DNA of 64,000 nt from Phytophthora sp. 'mugwort' (taxonomy: Eukaryota > Oomycota > Peronosporomycetes > Peronosporales > Peronosporaceae): contig JAUCEF010000014.1 in the NCBI GenBank assembly GCA_033558025.1, positions 62,001-126,000 on the forward strand. Direction: 5' to 3'. Within the stretch, counting starts at the first letter, position 1. The number at the start of each line of letters is the position of its first letter. Both the position numbers and the translations under genes were made by a program. The notes beneath the pieces are model-generated. The model had not been told where the DNA came from, ran no database searches, and saw nothing but the letters and a program-made list of their open reading frames with translations. Shown piece by piece: positions 33,517-44,736 of this stretch.

Positions 33517-34077
33517 TCAAATACTCGAGCTCGCATCCGGAATAGGCAGGTCTCGCCACTTGTCGAGCATAACGGAAAGTGATGCTGTCAGTTTACGTTG
33601 TTCAGTCAGCAGCATCTTAAGAGTCTTGTTTTGCTGTTCTGCTTGTTCTTGCTCCCAGCTTTGCTTCATCGCGATGACCCTCCATAGGGGCTCTGTATGA
33701 CGTCCCTCAGGTCTGTCTTCCTTAACATGTTGAAGAGCATTCAGCTCTGACTCGAGTGTCTGGATCTCACGCCTTAACATCTCGATCTTGCCTTTGTTCC
33801 GCAGTCGTGGGCAAGCCGCCGAAATTCTCCGCACTCTCTTAGGCACAGCTGCCTGCACTTCTTCTCTGTCTTTATAGCACCGCGGGAGCAATCGTTTTAG
33901 AGCGCGAAATTTTGTTTTGGACTCTGTAGACTCTGCACGCTCTTCATTGGGTATGTCGGTTGTCGCCCAGTTGTCTTCGCCTAATAGATTAAGCATCTCC
34001 CTGATGAAAAGCTGTTCCTCGTTTACTTCCGGTTCGAAGAGGTAGCTACTGGTGCTCGGTTCGAGGAGCAGACTCAT
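33517..34077 (-). pseudogene. M96-like gene, N-terminal half only (orphan exon)
   Basis: ATG at 34077 (MSLLLEPSTSSYLFEPEVNE) gives 186 codons to a stop at 33517. The layout is that of exon 1 in the complete copies: acidic N-terminus, basic/coiled segment (RLRNKGKIEMLRREIQTLES ELNALQ as two adjacent blocks) and the second coil (LWRVIAMKQSWEQEQAEQQN then KLTASLSVMLDKW). No START-like half is readable downstream. It is either a truncated duplicate or a short protein keeping only the zipper and coil. The exon itself is free of stops, so expression as a small dominant partner cannot be excluded. Confidence 0.6.
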
Positions 34078-34140
34078 GATGCATGCGCACTTGGTGGCAA
34101 ATATTAATGTGAGCGACTGCAACAAGCTGTCCCCGTATAC

Positions 34141-34725
34141 TTAGGAGTCAACACGTAGAAAACTTGCAGCGATTACGCGATTGTGTATATGTGCGGGCAT
34201 GAGAGTGTTGGTCTCGTAGATTAATATGAATATCACGGTACACGATGCCATCCGCACCGTTTTGTAACTTCGTTTCAAACGGAATTCAATACATGTAGTA
34301 TCGATATTTGGGTTCATGACGAAAAATATATTGCAGGTATTGGCATTTTTCAATATTATTCGCAATGCCATACAGGAAGCTCGCATGAAGTTGTAATATA
34401 TACTGCTGCATGCGCCAAAATTGCATTGCATATTGTGGCATATGCCTAACCGATTAAAAACCGCCGAGCTCAGTAAGACGGTAGGCTTACCGATGACGGA
34501 GTACGCTGACCTCCATTTTATCGCTAGGACATCTGCGTCAGCCGAACGACTTTCCAGCAGTTCGAAGCACGTGCTGAAGGCCACTAGGATCCAGTGAACT
34601 TCGAGAATTACTTTTATATCACAGAACCGCCACCTACGGAACGCATCCACAGTGCGAAGGCGATGAAGCGGCTTCCGGCAAAATATGCATTCGAGTGTAT
34701 TGCAGTTCTTATTGGTCGCTAGCAT
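34141..34725 (-). other. 194-codon ORF, not recognised
   Basis: Opens with an ATG at 34725 (MLATNKNCNTLECIFCRKPL) and ends at 34141, just upstream of the orphan M96-like exon. It is rich in Cys, Ile and Asn without repeats or clear domain. It could be a chance frame in non-coding DNA or an upstream part of the truncated gene; I see no splice evidence for the latter. Confidence 0.2.
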
Positions 34726-36037
34726 AAAACTTTAATACATCTGCTCTTTTCTTGCTATGCCTTCCCATACGTTGTGGCCATCACGACCTGAAACTACTTA
34801 GCTGGCTTACTTACTACACCTCTTTGTTGGGTCAGAGATCCGCCTCATTTTTCATTTCCCCGCTAGGTCGGTTCAATAGTTTGTCTACTCTGCAGGGTCT
34901 GTTAGAAACATGTCTTCACGAAAGCTCAATGGTCAGGACTCTTCGCTGTCAGCTTATCCTATGTTTTCTTAGTAGCGCGTTACCAATGCGATATCGCTCC
35001 TCCTGATTCCGCACGAAAGTCACTCCGTGAAGTGCATTCGTCATTCTGGTAATGAACCGTTTCGGCATGCCTCGACAAGGTTGTAAATGCTGCATTTTTT
35101 AAATGTTTGCAACAATTGTCATGCTTGATCTACTGTATGTCCCAGTCCTGAATATGTGTCAAGCGTGTTGAGGTCTCTTACCACTGGCGTGAATTTAGAA
35201 GACAGCCGCAGTCATTCCGCTAGGCAATTGTAGACTACCTGCGGACCCACATAGAGACGAAGATCGTTAATAACTCTGGGACCGTGCAAGCATGATACAG
35301 CCCAGATCCATGACTTGCTATTAGAGTTGTTGTTTCCGGAATCGTTTCTTGATGGCACCGCAGTAGTCGCCGAGATGTATAAAATGCGGTTCCGCTCTGA
35401 GCTATTTTACAAAAGCCGCCTCGTGAAAGAGCCACGGTGTTAGGTCGTCAGTCAATGTCAAGAAAACTATTTGCGATTGAGTTGCATTCACATGCAGCAA
35501 AAACGTAGTGTTTGCAGTACTTGGTCTACTTGAGCTGAAGCTGCATTTTTTGCCGGATCATCGGGCTAGCAGCGTCCAATTCTCGTAAAGGCGCAAGCCT
35601 CCTCTTCGATGCTGGATGACGCTTGGCCTGCGATACGAATAACGCATACTCGACAGCTACCGTCCCACTGATAGCAAACACGTAAGCGCCAGCATATCTT
35701 AGTCCAATTAATCGTGTAGCTCTCCCAGCCGCCGTGGCATTTTTGGTCCAGGTCGTACCCACCAGAAATTTGAAGATAATGTACTGTCATGTCAATCTCG
35801 CAGTCCTGAGACTGCAGATTCATCCTGCATGGACCTGGATCTCTGAGCCATTTTTGCAGCAAGATCATGAAATGGAATTAGGATGGTCGCCTGCTGTCTC
35901 TTTGTGCTGCTGCCTTCGCTGCTCGTAGAAACAAACCTGCATGCACATGTGGTATACACTTGCAATACACCTTACCTACCCCCAACGGATTATTCAGCCA
36001 GCAACATTCATTCTGCAGACATTTTGCATGGGCAAAC
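34726..36037. other. No gene recognised; upstream region of copy 3
   Basis: Contains short minus-strand frames (35868-35566 and 35762-35526) without recognisable domains. The last few hundred bases should include the promoter and possibly an upstream exon of the gene modelled at 36038. Confidence 0.3.
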
Positions 36038-37406
36038 ATGGCCCCTGGATCGCGCGATGGCTCGAGTACCAAGGGAAGCGGCTCGCCAACACCCGTGACT
36101 ACCGTCCGCATAACTTTCGCGACCGAAGCTACCAAGAAGAAGCGCGTGCGGAGACAGCAGGTGGAGCTTAAATACCTGCGCGAACTGGTAGGACAGCTGG
36201 AGCATCGCCTGGAGCAACTCAAGAAACGTCGAGTTTCCAGTACGCAGAAGGCGAAGGGCCACGCCAATGGAAAACTCGGTAAAAGCAACAACTATAATAT
36301 GAAGCACGGACCCGCTTGTGTGTGGGAAGCCATCGCCGACCGTCAATTCAACGAGCGGGCGCGCGCTGAGAAGCGAAACGAGGAGCTTAAAGCGCTGGTA
36401 AGCACTCAGACGAGCGCAGTCCAAACACTGCAGGCCAGAGCTCAGAAGACCTTGGGGGATAAGGTAGAAAGCCGTACTCTGAAGTTGATACGTTTGAGAA
36501 GACATCGCTGACGGCTGTGTGTGTTTGTGCAGGAGCTGATCAGGCTTACAATGATGCAGCTGCAAGACAAGGGTCCTCGCTACTGGGATTTGGGATCTGG
36601 AGGTGATGAAGCGAACTTTACTGATTTGCTAGCGCTGGTCGAGAGGACACGCCTGGAGTTGCAGCTACGTCATGTGGAGGACCCTAGAACTGTGCTGTCG
36701 TTCGCTACGTGGGGCATCGCATTGGGTGAACCTCAATTCAGGATAGACAGCGACGCTGGTCTTTTACTAGAGACGCATGGGTGCTCACTGCTGCCATTTA
36801 ATGTGAAGACTACGGCAGCAGCCTGCTGGAAGATGTTCTCGATGTCTCATGTGAACCACGAAGCCACCTTTAACGATGTAAGTTGGATTAAGAAAGGTTT
36901 ATGCTGTTATTTTGCTCCTAACGGCAGTCCCTGTTTTGCGAGGATAGATAGCAACCATGCAAGACGACATGGTAGCACGGTCAATAACATGCTCTTCGAC
37001 ACACTTTGGGCACAAGATCGAGATGCGTGGCAAGCATTTCTGTCGCAAGTTCGTTGACCAAGACGGTTGCTTTACCATTGTGTTTGCTGGACGTACGGAA
37101 CCGGCCAACGCAAATGCACCCAACCAAGAATTTCAACTCCAGAAGACGGGATGGATCAAAGTCCGTCAGTTACAGTGTGAGGAGGACCCGGAGCAACAAT
37201 CTGCAGTGGTGGAGATGCACTCAGAGACGTTACCACATTTTCAAAATAGTGACACGGGCCAGGAAAAGCGAGCGCGTGAGGTCATTGACTGGGTTTCGAT
37301 GTCTCAATGTATGGCAAACGACTGGTACCGCCGCACACTGAGCGAAATTTTAGTTGAGGAAGACTGGAAGACTTTCCATGGAGATGATGGGATGTCAGTT
37401 TGCTAG
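36038..37406 (+). CDS. M96-like coiled-coil/START-like protein, copy 3 (three exons)
   Basis: Model: exon 1 36038-36463, intron 36464-36532 (69 bp, GTAGAA to GTGCAG), exon 2 36533-36877, intron 36878-36947 (70 bp, GTAAGT to GGATAG), exon 3 36948-37406; all phase 0, 409 aa. The ATG at 36038 (MAPGSRDGSSTKGSGSPTPV) is the first in frame, but relatives have about 100 residues more before the zipper, so an upstream exon may be missing. Zipper KKKRVRRQQVELKYLRELVG and second coil VWEAIADRQFNERARAEKRN are clear. The START-like half includes TWGIALGEPQFRIDSDAGLL and KHFCRKFVDQDGCFTIVFAG. Exon 2 is 345 nt, identical in length to exon 2 of copy 2. No lesion seen. Confidence 0.78.
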
Positions 37407-37732
37407 AGTTTACGCAGTTTGTCACGTGCATTCTAAATGAATGAAAAAGTGTCCTACGTTGCTATATCTTATTGTAAATTTAAATAATGGAAACATATTA
37501 GTGATGTTTTGAGTAAAGGCCGAAATGAACCCAAACCGCCAGTCTTAGAAGAGTATATTAGCTGAAGACTGAACAATACATATGGCGTGCAATGAATGAG
37601 ATTATGTGTTGTGTTGCAGAATTTGTCCTCTACATTTTTTCGTTCGTCTGGTTGAGCGTCGACATCATCAAGCTTGCCCCCCGATCATTTGAGCTTGACG
37701 GAATATAAATTCCTGGGCGCGTTGGGGGTTGG
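37407..37732. other. 3' flank of copy 3, no gene
   Basis: AT-rich. It should contain the 3' UTR of copy 3. Nothing else recognised. Confidence 0.4.
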
Positions 37733-38105
37733 CACTCTTCAGAATGGTGTATTGCAGATCCCTAAGTGATGTAGCAAACATCACTATGACGTCACTGTAA
37801 GGACGTCACGGATGGGTACCACACATATGGTACAAGATCCTCCGAACCACCCACTAGGATAACATCTAGAAAAATTTATAGGTGACTAACAGCTAGTATG
37901 TAGACGCATTAAGGAGATTACCTCTAAATATATTCAGTCTTAAATCTACATAATTTTGGTAACAGTCCCCTTCGACCAGGGACTTGTGAACTGCCGTTAA
38001 CTGCGAGTTCGTATACTCTCTGGAAGTCACACTTTTTGCGCGCAAGGTGTTTTGTGCCCCGTCACATTTTGTAGCACTTGTAGCCAATCCACGCCTACGC
38101 GGGAT
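37733..38105 (+). repeat. LTR, family A, near full length
   Basis: Aligns along its length with 24884-25296 but is more divergent (for example ACTGCCGTTAACTGCGAGTT against ACTGCCGTTCACTGAGAGTT). Its 5' end is slightly shortened. It is followed by ATTCTGGTATCC, a possible primer-binding-like sequence, and then Copia pol. Whether it belongs to that Copia element or is a solo Gypsy LTR beside it is unclear. Confidence 0.7.
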
Positions 38106-38149
38106 TCTGGTATCCGTTTTTGTGATTATGAGATCGAGTTACCAGAGAG

Positions 38150-39740
38150 CTTGGTCATCCAAGTTGTGAACATCATTTTGTAGTCGACATCTACTGAGGC
38201 TGCGTTGAATGCTCCTGATACAGAAAAGTGGGTAAAAGCGTTGTATAATGAGTTCGGTGAGTTGATTTGATTCGCAACAACAGCTGGGAGCTCGTGGGTA
38301 GGCCGAAGGGAGCCACGGTACTGAAGAAAAAGTGGGTGTTTGTTCGCAAGCGCAATGCTCGTGGAGCAGCTATACACACCGCGCTCGAATTACAGTAAAA
38401 AGTTGCCAACAAAAGTATGGACTGGGAGACCTAGCTCCGGTTGTGAGTGCAAAAGCAGTGAAGCTGGTGCTCCTACTTGCATTGCACTGTGGGTTAGTAG
38501 TCCGCCGTGTTGACTTTGTCACGGCATTTTTTTGAATGGCCCCATTGACTGCGAGATTTACATGGAACAGCCCGACTTCTTTATTGATGGAACTGGACAG
38601 GTGTGTCGGCTGATGAGAAGCTTGTACGGCTTAAAGCAGGCCCGCGCATATGGTACAAGATGCTAGACTTGTATTTGCGTGAGTGCAGATTTCAGCGATT
38701 AAAGATGGACGCAGGAATCTACTTCCGATGGGTGAAAGGCAATCCAATCCTTTTTACTGTATACGTTGATGACATAGTGATTGCTACTTCGAAAGAGAAC
38801 ATAGAGCTGGTGCTCGATGAGCTCAAAATAAGTTTAAGATTAAAGATCTGATGTCAGCCATTTGCTGTCGATGGAGATCATATATATTCCGGGGAAGATG
38901 CTGTGTCGATCTCGCTGCGTAGTTATGTCGACCAGCTGCTCGATCGTTTCAAGTTGTCTAGGTGCAAGGTGGTTGCGATTCCGCAGGTCAAGCGCTTCCG
39001 GGCGATTCGAACAATGAGCCTATTTTGTGAGCACATTGACCCAGATGTTGATTAACATTGAAGTATTGTGGGTTCATTGCAGTACTTGGTTTGCAGTTCG
39101 CACGCCGGATATCGCAAAAGCGGTGCGGACACTGGGCGAATTTCTAATCTGCTACTCGAAGGAGCACTTCGTGCCAACCAAGACCGTCCTCCAGTACCCC
39201 CTAGGGTACGCGTGAGTATGGGCTGGTTTGACACAAATCGGAGTCGCCCAGGATGCAATTAGTTGCTTGTACAGATACAGACTTGGGGAATGAGAAAGAT
39301 GATCGTCGGTCTATCACAGGGTAGATGCTGCAATTGAACGGTTACACACTTGCTGCAAAAGTAAGAAGCAGTCGATCACGACGGAAAACACGTGCTGTGC
39401 TGAGTTCGTGGCTGCTAGGGAATGCTCGAACATGGTCATGTGGACTCACAAGTTAGTCACAGAGCTGAAAAAATGGCCTTCGAAACAAACGAAGTTCTAT
39501 GATGATAACCAAGCAAAAATTCAGGTGATCGGTCAAACGAGCAGTATCTACAAGTTCAAAATATGGATCTGAAGTTTCACAAGATTTGTGACTTTGCGGA
39601 GCGAGACGTGTTCGCGGTAGAATACTGTCCTAGCGAGGACAACATAGCCGATTTATTCAGGAAGCCGTTCGGTCCGCAGCAGTTTTGCAAGCTGCACCAA
39701 TGTGTGAACGTGCTGCCCGTGCCAGACAACGCGTAGTTGA
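38150..39740 (+). pseudogene. Ty1/Copia RT-RNase H remnant
   Basis: Plus-strand frames in order: TEAALNAPDTEKWVKALYNE (connection), NNSWELVGRPKGATVLKKKW (RT start, about 38275), PVVSAKAVKLVLLLALHCGL, the catalytic FTVYVDDIVIATSKENIELV at about 38754-38815, a degraded stretch, then RNase H near 39260-39740 ending NVLPVPDNA and a stop. Frameshifts occur at about 38270, 38390, 38535 and 38850, among others. Gag, protease and integrase are missing, which points to a large internal deletion after the LTR. Confidence 0.82.
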
Positions 39741-39792
39741 GCAATCAAGCACAAGTCTGGGTCTCACGGAGTCAAGCAACACGAAGTGGGAG

Positions 39793-40070
39793 TGTGACGT
39801 ATCGCGGACAGGCAGTTGGTTCTATCGTGTTCCTGTCGCAGTTGAAGCTGCGTTCTCAGGCATAGTCGCCCTAAGAAGATCACTTGAATTAAGTGTTGAA
39901 TACTCTAGCCTACTGATAATGGATACTGCACTCGGATGCAGTTCTCTCGCAACTTAAATACGCTGAGTGCCAGACTGTGGGGAGCCAAGGACAGTGCTCT
40001 CTAAACACCGAATATACCTACCCTGTGTATTTGCGAAGTCGTCAGGTTATGTCCAGGATTTGTTTATACG
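39793..40070 (+). repeat. Probable 3' LTR of the Copia element
   Basis: A purine-rich CGAAGTGGGAG precedes TGTGACGTATCGCGG at 39793, about 55 bp after the pol stop, as expected for polypurine tract and LTR start. The end is placed at about 40070 because TGGTATCA, the usual Copia primer-binding start, follows at 40071. No second copy was found in the window, so both ends are inferred. Confidence 0.5.
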
Positions 40071-40081
40071 TGGTATCAATA

Positions 40082-40115
40082 CTAGCGTTCTGGGCGCCCG
40101 CTCCGCGGGCGCGTG
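40082..40115 (-). mobile_element. Helitron 3' terminus (hairpin plus CTAG)
   Basis: Read on the minus strand: GCGCCCGC, GGA, GCGGGCGC forms a perfect 8-bp stem with 3-nt loop, then 8 nt (CCAGAACG), then CTAG, and the next base outside is T. This is the textbook Helitron 3' end: a GC hairpin a few bases before CTRR with insertion next to a T. It lies downstream of the Rep/helicase remnant in the same orientation. Confidence 0.75.
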
Positions 40116-40265
40116 GGCAGTGGTTAGTCACAGTAGAATGGGTTGGGCCCCCTCCGCTGCGCTCCAGGGGCGCTGGTACTGTGACACTGAATGTGGTTCA
40201 CTCACTCACTATATCACTAAATATCACTCACTGACAATCTGAACTTGAAATGTATTATTTGCTAC

Positions 40266-43200
40266 CTACATGCCATTCTCTTCAAAAATCTCTCTGTACA
40301 CGATGTTCTTGGCGTGCACCTTCCCGTGCTCGTCTATGGCTTCCGGGTCAACAGCAATATTGATCGCTTTCCTTGAAGTCACCCTTGCAAGCGCCACATA
40401 TGGGCAAAAAGCGGTGTTTACAAGTAGATTGCGACGTGGTGAATCGACTGTCCTTGAGCCTTGTTGATCGTCATGGCAAATGCTGGTACCACGGGAAACT
40501 GCTATCGCCTTAGGTTGAACGGAAACTATTGTCATCGTCCTCGATGTAGAAGATGATCCTAGGGATGAACACCGTCTTACCCTTGGACGGTCCTGACATC
40601 ACAGTTGTATCAATGCTTCGCTCGCGCAATGACACCACAAGTCGCGTTCCATTGCACAGTCCTGCGTCGCCGTTCAGGTTGCGAATCATGATGATGGGCG
40701 TTCCAACCTTCAAAACAATCCTGTGCGGCGGGACCCCTGAGAAGTTGAGTGAATTCGAAACCTCATGCTCAAACATATTGGGGTCCGCGACTCCTTCGAG
40801 ACTTTCAGTCGATAGATACTCTTTCGTTTCTCCTGTGGGCCACTCAGCAACCATATCGTTGACACGTTGAACACTTGCGTTGGTCGGCGCCAAGATGGCG
40901 CACTCAACAAATTACTCATCTGGTAAGTCTTCACGTTTAGCACCTGGGTACACGACATCAATCAGCGCGTTGATATTGCGATCCCGTAGTCGTCTTTGGT
41001 ATCGTCGAAGTCGGACGCGTGGGCTCCGTCGTCCGGGAGAAGGTTGAAGTTTGGGCTGGTTCCATGTCCTCGTCGTCTTCGATTTCTTCGTCGGTCGCGG
41101 ACCTACGGGCCCGAGGCTCAGCAAACACGCACATGTCTCGAGGAAGACATATGTCGTTTTCACTAATACTCTCGTTGACGGGGTAACGACCCTCACCGAT
41201 CTGAAGTAAAAACTCGGAAACTCTGCCAACTCTGCAGCGATACCAGGGTTTGGGGCCGTCCGCACACGCATATTCTCAGTCAAACGTACTTGGCGCAAGT
41301 GGCTCCACAGGAGCGAACTCTTAAAGCAAGCGTTAATCGTTTCCGCACGGGTAGCATTCTTGAGCACCGGTAGAATTTGACGGTGATCGCCGCTGAACAC
41401 CATTACTTTTCCTCCGAACGGCTCCGATTCGTTCTTCATAATACCCCCAAAAGTCCTGTCCACTGCCTCAAATCAAGCTCGATTCATAATCGGCGCTTCA
41501 TCCCATATAATCAAGCTCATGTTGCGAATTAATTCCGCCTTCTGGCTTTGCCAGGCCAGGCTGCAGGTCGAAAACTCCGTCAGCTTGAGCGGGATACGGA
41601 ACGTTGGGTGTGCCGTGTGTCCTCCTGACAACAGTGTTGTCGCGATACCACTGAAGCCACTGCGATAGCAATTTTGCGCTGCTTACGAACGTGTACAAGT
41701 AGCTGCTCCAACAGAAACGACTTCCCCGTCCCACCTGGACCGTCCAGGAAAAATAATTTCTCTCCTTCCACTCGATGGATTACGGCCTGCATGACTGGTC
41801 AAAAATGTCCCTCGCGTTGTCGTTCAACCGATCGACTTGTTCCGCAACATGCTCCAGTTCGGTCTGAGGGTACGCATCAAGTTCTTGCTGGACTGTAGAT
41901 GCAGGATCTTGCTCTTCGACTTCCGCAGCTACGTCGTCATATGTGTCAAGCTCTGGGAGTTCGTAGTTCGATAGGCTCTTTCCGTTGGAGGCCAGGTATT
42001 GTGCCAAGAACTTTAAGGTCTTGTACTCGGCCATTCACAGACGAACCGCTTCCGTCCGTTTGATGTGATTATCAGCGTCCCTTTCTGCTATTGCTTTCTG
42101 GTAGGCTTCAGACATGTGATCCTTGAACTTATCCCAGAGCGGCCGAGCGCGAGGAGGCATCTAATACACTAATATAATTCCGAATAACTGCCTCAGTTGG
42201 TAGGGCATCTTGACCACAGCAACCTCCAAAGACAGTCGAACCATTATTGATCGTCTTTGAGATATCCAAGCACAAAGAAGCCTCTCAAAATGTAGAGTAT
42301 GTATTATCTTCCACCGCGCGGAGATCTCGAAACGACTTTGGGGATCGCCGATTGGACAAGTAGAAGTCAGAGATAGAATCGTTCCGGGACTAGGAGCGAT
42401 ACGTGAACTATGCGCCAAAGCGAAGCAACATATTTCTTGTACGGTACCCAGGAATTGTTCTTCCACCTGCATTTGGTTGGGACATCCTTGTAAAGTAGAT
42501 CCACAGTTCCCCCCGGGTTACGCTAGCAGAGGTTGAAAACCTCCATTAGCTTTGTTCTGCTACCCTTGTAGACCAGGTTGCGAAGCTGCGCAGTAGTTGC
42601 GTGGTCGCGATATGCAACCATATTCAAATTTCCATGTGAATCGGGAGGGTGACCACAGAGTGCGTAGACCCCTGCGTTGGATGCCTGAATAGCCGGTTGC
42701 AAGCTTCCACTGGAGAAATGTAGCGGCCCAGCAGGTACTGACGGATCTTCGCCTTCAATGATGATCGTCGTCATGTCGGACCCTTATATACGTAGTTGTA
42801 GATGTACTTCACGGCCATGTTCGTCGCACAGACCTCCACATTAATGTGACAGTTGTACTTCTGCAATAGAAACGCGTTGTACGGCACGACCTACTGATTA
42901 ATGATAGCGTTGTCTCACACTTTCCCTTTGTGGCTCAAATTCCGTCTGGACGACGGCGGCGCCTGTACGTAGGATATTTATTGGCGGCCATAATGGTTTC
43001 GTCGGCCAAAGGCTTAGGAAACTTCTTGGTGCATCTGCCGTTCTTCACGCAGGGACTGTCCGGTTTTAGTTTCCCATACGGACCGTGCTACATACTCGAA
43101 ATCATTGTCTCGTAGAGCTCGGGTACTTTTCTTTATCTGGTAGTTCTGCCGAGACCAAGCGATCGACATCCTCTGCGCTGACAGGCTTATCTTCGGTCGC

Positions 43201-43390
43201 AAAATGCAAAGAATGTGGGCATTGTGGAGACCACGCTTCTGATACTCCACCACATGAACCCGTGCCGCAAGAATCCCCAAGCTGCCTTCGTCGAGATCCT
43301 TGTTAAGCTCGTTCAGCTTTTGCATGAACACTCGTGCCACGATGTACGGTCGATCGCAAGCCATCTGGCCCAGGTGTGACTGTGAGATCT
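40266..43390 (-). pseudogene. Helitron Rep/Pif1-like helicase remnant
   Basis: Minus strand, 5' part first. 43364-43014 carries the Rep-associated region (YIVARVFMQKLNELNKDLDE, ARVHVVEYQKRGLHNAHILC). 42880-42770 has the segment usually reading YNCHIN/EVCATN in a shifted frame. The helicase follows: GEKLFFLDGPGGTGKSFLLE (Walker A, about 41765-41706), IIWDEAP-like Walker B near 41510, KVMVFSGDHRQILPVLKNAT (41410), VRLTENMRV, VPPHRIVLKVGTPIIMIRNL (40735) and YVALARVTSRKAINIAVDPE (40400). These are the Pif1 superfamily blocks fused to Rep in Helitrons for rolling-circle transposition. At least six frameshifts or stops; the catalytic HUH and YY sites were not seen. Confidence 0.85.
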
Positions 43391-43410
43391 GTCTAAGTTC
43401 GATTGCTTAG

Positions 43411-43431
43411 CGCCGCCCGTTTTGCGGGCGG
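43411..43431. repeat. GC-rich hairpin upstream of the Helitron coding region
   Basis: CCGCCCG, TTTTG-type loop, CGGGCGG forms a near-perfect 7-bp stem. Its composition resembles the hairpin at the Helitron 3' end at 40.1 kb, and on the minus strand CTAA follows two bases after the stem, but the next base is G rather than T. It may be a decayed terminus of a second Helitron. Confidence 0.4.
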
Positions 43432-44031
43432 TGTGTACTTGTTGGGTCCGAAACCGTTTCGCTCGCGCCACTACCGAGAAGAGATACCTACGCCTTTGGC
43501 TTCTGTAGGAAGGGAGTGCCCTCCGGACCCGCTAGACACAAAAGGTTAAAGGCGGCGCAATAGACAGTTTGAGCCAATGGGAGGCCGCCTCGCTGCACTC
43601 GGCAGCAATTAAAGATTACATGGATTTTGGCCAATGAGAAGGGTTTTTAAACCGTCACGCTCGGCTATTTCTGCAATTTTGTGCATAGTTTTTGCAGTCT
43701 GGACGGTAGTGGCAGTCGGTGTGATAGGTGAGTGAAGTGTTGCAATCACCGAGGGAAAGGATGCCAAAAGAAAGGCTGAGGCGACAGGGGAAGGAGTGAC
43801 AGGACGGACAGACAGGTTGCTTTTTTTTAGTAAGGACGGAATTTTTATAGTCAATCCTTAATTAAACATGTTGTGTGCCCTTGTCATACAACATGTTTGA
43901 TGTTGTCATATACAACGGTTGGGAGTTGGGGGGTTAATTTGGGCTTCATCACCACGACTCGAAATTGACAATGAGATGTGAAATGCTTCTCCCTGAGCTC
44001 GAGCGGCGCCGCCACTAAGGTTGGTGACCTA

Positions 44032-44054
44032 GCAAGTTGCTAGTAGCAACTTGC
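44032..44054. repeat. Perfect palindrome, 11-bp arms, 1-nt spacer
   Basis: GCAAGTTGCTA, G, TAGCAACTTGC. Lies in non-coding DNA 196 bp before the Harbinger remnant. Confidence 0.9.
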
Positions 44055-44160
44055 CCATGGCCGTTGATTTATGCGGACTCCGATCTGATAACTCTGACAA
44101 TTCTAATAATCTAAATCAGAGCTGGGTACTAAAAGAGATTGTGGCGGGGGTCCCACTTGT

Positions 44161-44187
44161 GATAGTGCCCCACGGTGGGGCACTATC
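44161..44187. repeat. Perfect palindrome, 13-bp arms, 1-nt spacer
   Basis: GATAGTGCCCCAC, G, GTGGGGCACTATC. Lies 107 bp after the previous palindrome; in both cases the spacer is a single G. Confidence 0.9.
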
Positions 44188-44341
44188 AGAAGTCTCCATT
44201 CAGGGTCTGGTTCATGTGTCTGGATCTGGTTAAATGCCAGCTAGGGCTAGGTCATATTCCATCCTGATAGGCTAAAAATGCTGTTTACTGCTCCTCGCCC
44301 GACTTCCGATTAACTCGACGGGAGATCGAGTTAAAGAGAAA

Positions 44342-44736
44342 ATGGAGGTGCATCACACGCTGGTGCAGATAGTGACATTAGCTCTATGCGGTGCTGCTGC
44401 GATGCTGGCTTTGTCTGGTGCAGCAGCTGCAACGAGAAGAAATGAGGCCGTCAACCGCTTACGTTCCTGTTCGTATGGACGGGCACACAGCTATGACGAA
44501 CCCTGCCTGGAAGCAATGGTTTAAGATGAATTTGCGCTGCTCGCAAAGGACGTTCGAACTGCTGTACAAGTTGCTAGAACCACATTTTGCACCTACTAAC
44601 TATCCGCGCTATAACTTTGAAACAAGCGTAGCTTGCACTCTCTATCATCTCGCCCTTCCGGGGGCTACCGTGAGACTGCGGCGGTGTTGGGGGTCTCCAA
44701 GGTGTGGTGTGTCAAGGTGGTGAACCAAATGTTGGC
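44342..44736 (+). pseudogene. Harbinger transposase N-terminal fragment
   Basis: The ATG at 44342 opens MEVHHTLVQIVTLALCGAAA, a hydrophobic leader common at the start of oomycete Harbinger transposases. A one-base shift near 44460 moves to the frame VPVRMDGHTAMTNPAWKQWF, then NLRCSQRTFELLYKLLEPHF and ETSVACTLYHLALPG, with a last piece resembling VSKVWCVKVVNQ. The DDE catalytic domain is missing, because the sequence passes directly into the antisense Myb-like gene. Confidence 0.75.

Larger units (their letters stand above)
43432..44227. other. Non-coding region with several inverted repeats
   Basis: No gene. Notable are an 11-bp inverted repeat at about 43864-43900 (AAACATGTTGT, spacer, ACAACATGTTT) and two perfect palindromes listed separately. 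Two CCAAT-containing stretches lie at about 43572 and 43630. Confidence 0.45.
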
